From Apus apus (lineage: Eukaryota > Chordata > Aves > Apodiformes > Apodidae), in contig NC_067287.1 in the NCBI RefSeq assembly GCF_020740795.1, positions 12,539,501 to 12,603,500 of the forward strand: 64,000 nucleotides of DNA. The letters are read 5' to 3'. The notes beneath the pieces are model-generated. The model saw only the letters and a program-made list of their open reading frames with translations. It was not told the origin of the DNA and searched no databases. Shown one piece after another: positions 27,001-39,000 of this stretch (position 1 is the first letter of the stretch; the number at the start of each line of letters is the position of its first letter). Both the position numbers and the translations under genes were made by a program.

Positions 27001-30000
27001 GGGCAAATGCATTATGTTACAAAAAACGAGCTTTCCCTGATCAAACGTATGCTTTATTAGCCACATAAATGCCAGCATGACTCTCTCGTTGCTACAACAT
27101 ATTAAACACCTTGGAAATGTTTCCTTAAACTCTAGGTCAGTCTTATGAAATCCGTCTACTTGAGAATAGGAAATTGGGAGAGTTTCAAGATTTAAACACA
27201 AAATATGTAAAGGTAAGGAGAAATATAGATTTCTTTTCTTCCTGCTACTACATAGAGCCTCTAGTGAAGGGCCTGACCTTCCTCACGCTGAGACAGTGGA
27301 AAATACTTTGCCATTGTTTTTAATGGGAGTAGGGCTGATGGAGTCGTTGAGTGCAAAGATTCATGGGACTATGCAGCTTGGCTTTACAGGGCTTCAGGGG
27401 AACCTTTATTCTGTTCATGATCATGACCCTAGAGTTTCACTGTGAATATTGGGTTCAGGGAAATCCCAGCGTTCAGAGCTGAACATGGACAAAAATGCTG
27501 AGAGGCAGACGTGTCTCCCTTTGTAACCCCAGCAGCACAGCTGGGTTGTTACCTGTCAACTGGAGGACCCTGGTGTTTGCATTGTTCTGCCATGCAGATT
27601 CTGCATAGGTCCAGTTTACTTTGGTGATGGGCACAATTATGAATGTGCAGAACTTGGCTCTTTGATTCTGGGGAGATTTTTTTGTGGCTTCCCACCTCAC
27701 AGTTCAAATTCAAGAATTTGGGTCCAGATCTTGGTTCTGGATCCAACCTTCAAACTTTCCTCTCCCAAATTCTTGGCTGTTGTGCCTCAGGATTTCTTTT
27801 GAGAAGTGAGGATGAGTTGCAAAATTTGGATTCGAATCTCAATTTCAAAATGTTGTCCAGATTTAGACAGTTCCCTGTTTTCCTTTTGGCCCATTTCAGG
27901 AAGCACATGGATTGGGATTCCAATTTTGCAGGTGTTTCCACTAAGGCTTGCTTGCTTCTTGGAGCTAGGATTTTATTTGGGCATTTCTAAGGTTCATTGA
28001 CAAAAAATGCTCACTCCCATTTGATACAGAAGTCCCCAGCAGGAGCACGGACTTGAGGAATGGGGAAGTAAGGAGTCATTGACTCATGCTAGAGTAGCAT
28101 TCTCAATATACAAAAGGAGATATTAAGTTAAGGGTACCTTGTACTTTTCTGCCCTGGGGATTGCTCTTATTCCAGCCTTGTTTCTCTCCAGTTATAGACA
28201 TGGGTGCAGCACTGCAGGCTAGAGATGCAAATTCTCCTGTTATAGGAGTTTTCCTATTCTGCACTCATGTAACTGTGTAGAAAGCAGATTACCAGTGTAC
28301 TGGTGCAAATCCAGTGCCAATGACTGACTGTTAATGGCTGGATTAAAGTTTAATTCCCACTGGCAAGGTGTCTGGGCATGTCAGCTCCACCGTTGCAGGG
28401 ACAGGAGAGCTGGCTTTCACATTTACTAGTTAGAGTGGGATATACTAGGGTTGGGACATGGTACAGACACAGTAAATATGACCCCCATGTAAGCCTTTTT
28501 GGATTGGAGGCAGTATAGTGATGTTTATGTGGCATGACACCTAAGATGAGATGGACATGGCTATAGTGCTTCCAGACTGAATCCCAGAAAGCTGTACAGA
28601 ACTGCATTATGCAGCATAGACACGGGCTATGAGGTGGAAAGTGTGTTGCACTCTCACTTAGGGGTCCCTTAGAAATCTGCTAAACATTGTGATGGGTCTC
28701 TTAGGTGGACCCTCTGCTCTCCTCATGAATGGGAGCGAGAAACAGATCAGCTTTTGCTCCTATGCTGGAAAACCAAAGTCATCTCACGAGAAGGGCCTTT
28801 GGGTCACGTTGTTCATCTTGCCATCTTTTCTTGACAGAGCATCATTCGCGTAGTTTTCCACGATCGACGCCTGCAGTACACGGAGCATCAGCAGCTCGAG
28901 GGCTGGAGGTGGAGCCGGCCTGGGGACCGCATCCTTGATATAGGTGAGACTCTTTCATTACTGTGCAGTTCCTTTGGGAGTGAGGTGCTGAGTGGTCTAT
29001 CAGGTGTTGGCGTGTGTGCTTAGGGGTTTTATACCCTGCTCTCTTAGGGATCCTGTGTGTCGTTGGGTGGGAAGGAAATCTTGCACTGTAGGTCCTAAAG
29101 AGGTGTAACATTGGTGGCTTGGCTTTTCACATGCATCTTGTAATTGCGTGGAAATGCTTTCTCTTCTTCAATTTAATATTTTTAAAATTTTAGGGCTTTT
29201 CTTCTACAGATATTCCGCTGTCAGTTGGTATCTTGGATCCCAGGGCCAGTCCAACCCAGTTGAACACTGTTGAATTTCTGTGGGATCCATCAAAGAGAGC
29301 CTCAGCATTCATTCAGGTAAGAGAGAAGTGAAATCTCTGAGTAAATAAGCATGATGAGGTATCTTAGAAACACCTGGAGAGTTAAGATGGCCAAGACATG
29401 AAGATGCTAATGACTATATAGTGACAATCGTGTATAATTAATTTGTAGGATATTTGCTAAACCAACTCACTAGCTACTTACTAGTTTTGAAGTGCTATCT
29501 GCTACAGCTAGGATTTATTTGTTTAAAATAAATAGATTAAAAAAAAAATTATCTAAGCATGGGTTTTGTCTGGAGGAGACTGTTGCCAACCTGTTAGTTT
29601 TGCTTGTTTTTCTCTTTTATGAATGTTTTTCATCCCAAACTCCAACTATCTGTTTTTAATCTGTATGTGGGATTTACTTAAATCAAAGGATGCTCTTCCT
29701 CATGCCCTGTTTCTCTCCAAGTTCCTTCTTTTCTAGTTCTACTTTTTTTTTTCCTGAGGAACAGAAATGAAAATATTTTGAACTCTTCTGCCTCTCTTAG
29801 TTTCTCAGGAGGAGCCAAAATCTCATGTTCAGGATCCCTGCAAGTTCAGGGAATCTGAAATTCAGATTTGCATGGCTTCCAGCTGTTTCCAGAGATGAGC
29901 ACAGCTTTTGTTTTGCCAGGTACATTGCATCAGCACAGAATTTACTCCACGGAAACATGGAGGAGAGAAAGGGGTGCCCTTCCGGGTGCAAATCGACACC

Positions 30001-33000
30001 TTTAAGCAGAATGAAAATGGTGAATACACAGAACACTTGCATTCTGCAAGCTGCCAGATCAAAGTGTTCAAGGTATGAGGTAGTTTTAGCTTTGTCATCA
30101 ACTGGATTAGACAAAGAACACAGGAATGTGTAGTTTTAAAAATTGTGTAACAGTGATGGTGGGGTAAAAGAACAGACTTTTAACTGAGTATGCTTCAGAT
30201 CTTACACAGGATTCTTGCAACAAGAAGTGACATAAGCCCTGAGCTGCTACACAGCAATTATAGTTCAATTCAAATGACCCAAGTGTTGCACCAAGTCGTA
30301 TGCCAGTCTGTTGTGCCTTGAACACTATATAAATAATTGAGATTTGTGCTGTGTGGATGTAATAATAATAAACTTTTAACTGCGTAACAATTCAAAACTC
30401 GATGAAAACCCACTGGAGAGGCATCAGTGCACAAACTGTGCTTCTGTGGATAGAAAAGTAGTCTCTAGAAGACATTTCCCCTCATTAGTTTGTGTCCTGA
30501 ATCTGATGTGTATTGCAAACTCTACAAAATATGGTCCAGCTTCTTGGGAATGTGGGGATACTGGTTTAAGTAATTTTGAGTGAACATGTCACACTGATGA
30601 TATTCAGGGTATCCACAGTATTTTGGTGCTCCTAGGCAATCAAGACAGTATGGACATCTCCAGTTTCTTTGATTCAGTCCTCCATGAACAGTGAGAGTAT
30701 AACTTGGAGATCTTAAATTCCCTTTGCTGGTTGCAACAGAGTTCCTCTCCATGCTACCTGAAGGAGAGAAAGACAATTGTCTTCACCTTTGAAGCTCCTA
30801 ATTTGGACATGGCGGACATGTAGTCAACTAACAAGCTTTTCATAGGCCTGTTTTCTCAAGGGATCATAGAATTGTAGGATGTTAGGGGTTGGAAGGGACC
30901 TCTAGAAATCATCTAGTCCAACCCCCCTGCCAAACCAGGATCACTTAGGGCAGGCCACACAAGAATGCATCCAGGTGGGTTTTGAAAGTCTCCAGAGAAG
31001 GAGACTCCACAACCTCTCTGGGCAGCCTGTTCCAGTGCTCTGTAACCCTCCTCATGTTGAGATGCAACTTCTATGTTCTGTCTTGTACCCATTGTTTCTT
31101 CTCCTATTACTGGGTACCACTGAAAGAGACTGGCTGCTTCCTCTTGACACCCACCCCTCAGATGTTTGTAGACATTAATAAGATCCCCTCTCAGCCTTCT
31201 CTTCTCAAGACTAAACAGCCCCAGTTCTCACACCCTTTCTTCATAGGAGAGATTTTCAAATCCTTTAATCATCCTTGTAGCTCTCTGTTGGACTCTCTCC
31301 AGTAGATCCCTGTCTCTCTTGAATTGGGGAGCCCAAAACTGGATATAATATTCCAGGTGTGGATCTGCTGCTCCAGTCTCACTTCTATGAGCAATAGCTT
31401 TCCTGTTCCTGGAGAGACAGTACAAATAGCGGTTGAAGCACATAACTCCTGGGGCTCATGATCTGAAATTATTGGTATCAAATCTCAGGACCGTGTTCAG
31501 CCTAGTTTGGAATTGCAATATGTATTAATGGGAGATGTTTTACAAGCAGTAGAAATGCTTGACTATTATTTTTGTCTAGAAAATGCAGGTCTGCTCTTTT
31601 CCTATATGTAGAGTCCTCATAAATCTTAAGGAGGCTTGTGAAAAGATCAGAAAAAAAATCTGTTGGCCTCTGTCTCCGAACTTATAATACTTGGCATGAG
31701 GGAAAGCTTGTACTTGTGCTTATAGCCTAAAGGAGCAGACAGAAAACAGAAGACTGACAGGGAAAAAATGGAGAAGAAGACCACCCAAGAGAAGGAGAAG
31801 TATCAGCCTTCCTATGAGACAACTATTCTTACAGAGGTAAAGTGTTTTAGACCTATGTCGGACTACTTCAGCATGTTGGGAGATAGATGTGAGAGAAAAT
31901 GCAGTCTAACTGAGTTTTGGAGATTGTCTTGTGGAGACATGTATGCCCAGATCTGACTGAAATTGAGACCCAAGGGAAATTATAAAATGTCTCTCACTGT
32001 TGAAGTTCATAAAAGATGCCAAAGTTTCTTATGTTTCAGGATATAAGCCAACCATTAACAGCCTGGCTTTGAGAGCATTTTCTTTATCTTCTGCTGTGCT
32101 CCAGGGCACTTGTCGTGGCACTTTGATGCCACTGGTATGAGGTATTTTCTTCAAAGCTGTCTGGCAAAAGCTCATGTTGGAGATGTGGGACTTGAACAGA
32201 TGAGTAGCTTGTCCGACTAAATTATTAATCTGTTTCTCTGTGAATGTGTCTATGAGGCTACTGTTACATACCAGATCTCAGAAGATTCTGGCTTGTACTC
32301 TAGGAATATCTTGAATGTCTTATGTTCCAGTGCATCTGGTGTAGAGATGTCTGTGTTTCTACCCCTCCCTGCCATTGTTGAGATGTATATATAAGCTTAC
32401 CCCAGGCTGCAGAATTACTAAGCAACAGGACTCAAGACAGTGGTTTAAAAGCACTGTTCCATCTCCCTCTGGGAATATTTTGTTGTTTGATTTAGTTCTT
32501 GGTTTGGTTTTTTTTGTTGTTGTTGTTTTTAAGTGGCTTGCTGGACTTCTAAAAATGAGGGGATTTTCTTAATTTAAATAAGTTTCCTGTTTGTGAGATC
32601 CAGTCCCTCCTACTCAATTTTCCTGAAGTTGCCAGGAAGAACCAGCATGTTTTCTAATGCAACGTGGTGGTGGTTAAGAAGGCTCTTGTGTACATAGACC
32701 CAATTCTACTGAGTTGGCAGATCCCACACTCTTCCTGTGGTCTCTGATGCACTTTGACATATTGCATGGAAAACGTGGGTTGCCAAAGAGTTAAATATTT
32801 GCTAGTGCTTGGGAAGATGATAAAACTCAAAAGCTACTCTTGTCTTCTTTTTATCATTGCAAACAAGGATACTAAAGAGCATTTTCTTTAGCTCTTGATG
32901 GCAAGGGGTTCCACAGGGCTAGATTTCTCCTGCTGATTACAGTGGCTTAAATTCAGAACAGAGTTGTCAATTCTAGCTGGTGACTCTGATTTTACACTAC

Positions 33001-36000
33001 TGTAGCAGAATATGGAGTTTGACCTATATTTGTGAAGACTTTTAGTAGCTTTGTGTCTTTCTCTCTTAAATTTTCTCCCTGTAATACCCATTTATAACTT
33101 GAGCTCTTCGACTAATAGCCAGAGGATTTAACAGACTGGTGCACATTCTGCTTTTTCACTGGTATAAACCTGAAGCGATGCCACTGGAGCGTGTTTGTCA
33201 CCCTTGCCTGGATTTAATTAGGGATTTCTAATTGAGACCAGGGGTATTTCTGTATCATTGCTGCCTTCAGTCTGAGTTGACTTACTGGCGCTGCTCTGAC
33301 TTACAGCTGTGCACACTTTGGCCCAGTGTTATTTGGGGACAGGCTTTGTGAAATGGGAGAAATGTGGAATGCACAACTGGAATCAATCTGGCCCCCTGAC
33401 AGCCCGCTTGGAGAGCAGTGTAGAAAATCCATGGCCTGTCTTCTCCTCCCAGCAGGAGTGATGAGCTGAAGTTAGTGGCGTGGCAACAGCATGAATGTGG
33501 TATGAGAGGAGAATCAAATCCTTTATTTCCATCCTTATGAAAGTATCCCCACTGCCTTTCTTCCAACAGTGCTCTCCCTGGCCAGATGTGCCTTATCAAA
33601 TGAACAATGCTCCATCTCCAAGCTACAACAGTTCTCCCAACAGCTTCAACCTTGGAGATGGGTATGTAACAAATAAATGCTTTATCTTTCCTGTTGACAC
33701 GGTAGCCTTTGGGTGCATGTGTTTTGTGTGCCCATGCATTTCATGCCCTGGAGAAAGAGGTCAAAGACCAATCACCCTTCCTAGAAAAGGGAAGATACTT
33801 CCCACAAAGCCCTTTAAGACCTTCCAGCTAGGAATTCCCTGTAATGCAGGCTACTGTTTGTGCCTGCTGCTTATGCAGTGGCTGGGAGGTGAACATCAGA
33901 GGACCACCAGGGCCATTCCTGCCATTACTTCCCTCTCTTAGTCTTCTCTGGGGAGTCAGAGAACACCGTGCCCTGTACCAGCAATTCCCAGTGTCAGCTC
34001 AGAGGAGGCTTTCAACCTTCAGCACCTCTTCAGATTTGGTATTGCTTCGTTCCTTTCTATCCTGACGTGGTTTGGGGTGCTGAATTCTTAGTTGAATGGG
34101 ATGTAAAGAAATCCTGTCTGGGACAAAACAACCTGGGTTTTGAGAAGCTGCTACAGAGGAAAGGACTAACAGGAGGCCTGCTTTGTTCATTAATATAGCC
34201 TTCATTAAGAAACAGTTTTAGTGGTCCTGAAACACCCAAGATGATAGCTGATGACCAAAAAAAGTACAGCAGGGTCCCTTGGTACTTTGAGTCCTCCCCT
34301 GCAACACCTGGGAATTTGGTGTAGGTCTTTCTTTTCCTCCTTGGGCTCTGCAGCCTTGTTGCCTTCCTGCAGAGCTTATCAATGAACTAATGTTGTAGCA
34401 CAAATTTTCAATGAGCGACCTCAACCTATGAATAAGGACAAACATCAAAATAATAAAAAATATGTTAGCAGAGAGATCTGTTGAGCATTTTCTTCCAGTG
34501 GTAGATTATTAACATTTTGGGGAAATCCTTGTTGTGTAGAAGTCCTCTCTGTGTTGTAGGCAGGGTTTAGTAGAAATGTGGGTCGGTGTAATAGAGCTAA
34601 ATTGCAATTTACTATGCTTAAGGTAACATTATGGTTGGATTATAAGGTCCTTTATTCAATTTTTTTTAAGAATCGTTATTGGACACAGTGTATTTTAGGG
34701 AATTTCTGGCTCATTCCTGGGTCACTTGGAGGGAAAAGTTTGAATGAGGTCTGTAAACTGAGTTTTCTCTCAGTGTTGAGTAGGACCTCAAGTAGAGGTC
34801 CTTCAACAGAAGACTCAAGTAGAGTTTATTTTTTTCTTGGTCCAGACTTTGGACAGCTTTTTTAAAATCTGAGAGAGGAAAAAAACAAATTGGTATGTAA
34901 ATTGTGACAGTTGAGTCAAATGGAGGAGGGGGAAGAGGATGAACACTGCAATGTAAAATTGAAAATAATGGTTTTTTTTCTCTTCCAATTTTATATGATT
35001 TTTTTAGCAACAGTTCTCCAACCCACCAAGTGGAGCTCCTGCCTCCCAGCAATGATGTAAGTACTTGAGATCATGTTAATGTGGTGCTTTTCTTTTTTAG
35101 GACACTGGTGAACAGTTCATTTCAAGACCTTCTTATTCTTTTTGCAATGTAGCATCTCCTTCCTTCTGCTTCTATTCAAGATGCCCAGCAGTGGCTTCAT
35201 CGTAATAGGTTCTCTCCATTCTGTAGACTCTTCTCAAGTTTTTCGGGTGAGTTTAAACAGTCCAATTATTTTGTCTTTGTTCTCTTTTGTAAGTGCAGCT
35301 CATGCTTCATATCAATAGCATCTGCTGTTGGCCACCATTGATGGGATCACTGGTCTGATCCAGTGTGGTTGTTCTTTTATTCTGAGATGAGTTAGCATTT
35401 GTCAAAACAATTTGTAGAAATATAGAATAAGTAAAGATGGGAGAGAATAAGTTAAGATAGAAGGGACTTGTTGAGTTCATTAGGTGCAGTCACCTGCTTG
35501 AAGTATCACAGAATGACAGCATTATTGAAGCTGGAAAGTAAGTCCAGGGCTTTGATTGTCTCCAAGGTTGGAAATTCCACAGTCTCTCTATCAAATACTT
35601 GGCTACTCTCACAGTGAAAAAGTTTTTCCTTATATCTAATCAGTGTTTCCCATCTGCTGTCTGCTGCATCTCATCCTGTCCCTGTGCACCTTTGAGAAGG
35701 GTCTGGCTCCCTTTGCACCTCCATCTTCACTGTACTGTCCCATTATGTAGTTGTACACAGCAGTAAGATGGTGAAGGGGGGAATCGTTAAAGATGTTGAA
35801 ACCTTGAGCAGCCTCTCCTTGACTTGCAACATGATTAAATAACCTGGTGAACATGCCAGTTTGAGAAAATTGGGCCATTTAATGGCTAACATTAATATCT
35901 AGTTTGTCTCTGAGTTGGCTAGAATACCAGTGCAGCACTGCTCTTTTGGCAGCTTCTAGCTCTCTGTTTCACACTGATTGCTTTTCAGTCTACACCTCTC

Positions 36001-39000
36001 TGAATTTGCAACTTCTCTAGGAAAATCTGTCTGATTTAGCTTTGTGGATTCTCTGCCCCTGCCCTTTCCTGTTGCTCATACATGCAATTTGGAAGCTAAG
36101 ATTTGATTAACTTCTGAAAAAAAAAATCAATTTGAAATATGTAGGTGCTGACTTACTGAAGATGTCCAAAGAAGACTTTGTTCAAATCTGTGGGCCTGCT
36201 GATGGAATTCGACTCTTCAATGCAATCAAAGGAAGGTTTGTACTTCTTCCTTCCCCTGTTTTGTTACTGCAGTATGCCTTGGTAATTTCAGTGTTAACTA
36301 GAAGTTAATCCTGGAGCTGTAGCATTTAGACTTGCTTTTAACACTCAGTTCATATCAGAGGCTGGAGATCACAATGACATTCAAATCCAAACCCAGCTCA
36401 GAAACGTTGCTGAAATGAAGCAGTGTAATGTGTATCTCCAGTGGTTTGTTTGCTACCAGCTTGCATCCACCTCATGTGGAGACACAGCCTACAATATTCT
36501 GTGCTGTGTCTGCATCACAGATAACAAACAACAAACCAGCCAAGCCCTGGACCCTCAAATGACTCTTAAACTTACTTTCATGATGTATTGCATCATAAAT
36601 TCTACAGCTGGGCAGGATTCAAATCAGTAAAGGCAAATCAGTAAATGAGCTGCTTTGGCAAGTGCTGTGAACTGCTTGTTTTTATCTAATCCTAAAGAGG
36701 TTAAGGTGCTCTGCCCTGTACTGCCACCTCCCAGGAGGCTCTTCCTAGACCTCCTAAAGCATCTAGTCACCAGCATCAAGATTATCCCTTAGCTGATTAT
36801 TTATGCACAGCCTGCATGATTCCACCTCATTGCTTGGTAGCGGACTGGGACAATTTTAGATCTACTAAATAACTCACTACTGTTTTTTTTTAATAATCTG
36901 TAGAAATGTAAGGCCCAAGATGACAATTTATGTCTGTCAAGAACCGGAGCAAAACAGGTCCCATCTCCACCAAAAACGAGAAAATGGAGATGGCAGTCTT
37001 TGTGGTAAGTTCTTATGTATGGATTTTGTTAAACACCTAATTGGTCAGAATGCTGCTTTCTGCCTGGGGTCCTGTGTGGGGCAGCTTGGTGTCCTGAGTG
37101 TTTAAAGACGTCCTGTTTATCCCACTTTGGTTAATTTTGGGGCTAAAGATTCCAACTGGTACCATCTGGCTGGGGAACACGCCCAGCTGAAAGCTATGTG
37201 GAGAATGCCACAACAAAACCTCTATTCAGTTCTTAACAGGGACTATAGCATTAAAAACTACCTTCTCATCCAAAATGCACTTTAGATTATGGCTTGTTTG
37301 AAAATATTTTGGGAAATGGAAGGTCAGTATGTCTTAAAGTGAGGTTCTAATTCTTGAAATGTCAAAGCTTTTGAGGACTCACTGCTCTTCATTGCCTCTC
37401 ACAACATGATGTGCAATGAAATAAGAATAGTGATTGTCTTTAGTTCTTGCACATAGTATTTACCAGGCATAGCTTTTTTACCTGGTGGTTTCTACCATTT
37501 GGACTGGATTTGAAAAATAATACTGACACCTACATTTATTTGATACATTGTAGTCTTTAGCTTGTGACTATGGAGTCAGTGGGATAACATATAATAAAAT
37601 ACTACTTTTGTCTTACATAGAATCATAGAATGCCAGGTTGGAAGGAACCTCAAAATGTTAATATCTTTATTGAGAAGGTTTTGTTAGTGCCCTGTGATAC
37701 ATGTTGTCATTAGTCCTGTGTTTTCTTATGGGCAAAAGTGACATCTTTATTTGTCTACTGCATCCAAAGACTTTGTTTTCCTGTGGATCATCAAACCATT
37801 TGTTTTTTTGGGATATTTGGGATTTTTGGGGGTATTTGGGATTTGCTTTAAAGGTATTAAACTTGTTTATCTCCTGTCAAGATTTGAACCTTGGTCTTAA
37901 ACCCATTTGGTTGTTGCTATTGAACATCTTAGTGTTACCTGTAGTTGATATTCTGTAATTCCTCTGTAATTCTGTAAGTACTTTTGACTTGTTGCAGTAT
38001 ATCATGCAATCTTCTTGGAAGAATTGACCACGCTGGAATTAATGGAGAAGATTGCCAACTTGTACAGCATTTCTCCACAGCAGATAAATCGAATCTATCG
38101 GCAGGGACCCACAGGGATCCATGTATTAGTGAGCAATGAGGTAAGGGGTTAATGAAAACTGTCACAGTTGTAGCAGTTGTCTGACTTTTTGAAGTTAAAA
38201 TGACCATTTTAAATAACGGAATGTATCTTCAAGGAAGCTTTGCAAGGTTACTAATCCCAACAAGTTAAAGCAAATACTTATAGCAAATCATTAATGAGTA
38301 TGATTGTTGTTGGTGTGGATTTAAGGTTGTTGCTTTGTAAAGTAAGGGTTTTTTTTTTAAACAAAACAAAGTGCACAAAAATAATTTCCTTTTAATTTTG
38401 GCTACTTAAACAAATTCTGAGGAGAGGATCTTAAGTGAGAATCTGTAAAATTGAATAAGAAAGTTCCTGAAGAAGGCAAGTTTGAAAATTAGGACAACTA
38501 GTCTTCCATCTTGGCCAGTGATGACAGCCACTGGGTCAGTGCTGTGTAAGTGCACATTATGATTTCATGGACCTCTGCTAGCTGTTTGTGTTGCATTGGA
38601 TGATGGCTTAATTTAGGCCATTCCATTAACTTGTGGGTTAATAGTGAGTTGCCCTTCTTCCTCTTTTCCCCTGCTAAATTACTTAGTCATCCATGCACCA
38701 GAATCACTTAAGGAGCTTCATTTATAAGAAACATTGTTAAAACAAATGAAGCAGAGCATAGGTCTCAACTGGACCCTAAATTGAAGGCTGTAATGCTTAT
38801 TCCTAAAGTCTCCTTGCTATTTCAGCCTGATTAAATCTGAAACTTTGATGCTTTATGGATGTAAAGTGCTTGGAGGCAACTCTTGGTAGGGGAATTGCCT
38901 GAACCAGCTTGGGTATAAGCCTATAAGTATTTATTTAAGTCAATTATTAACAATGTCTATTGCTTTTTAAATTTTTTTTCTTGTTCTAGTACTATAGTGG

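Noticed and set aside
29825..30133. Plus-strand ORF overlapping exon 6 in another frame
   Set aside because: The real exon uses a different frame with clear CP2-domain sequence and matching splice sites.
31228..31443. Minus-strand ORF resembling a reverse-transcriptase tail
   Set aside because: It is the decayed ORF2 end of the antisense CR1 in intron 6, not a host gene.
33495..33941. 148-codon ORF spanning exon 8
   Set aside because: It is mostly in the wrong frame and runs through both splice junctions; only 33570-33661 is exonic, in the TFCP2L1 frame.
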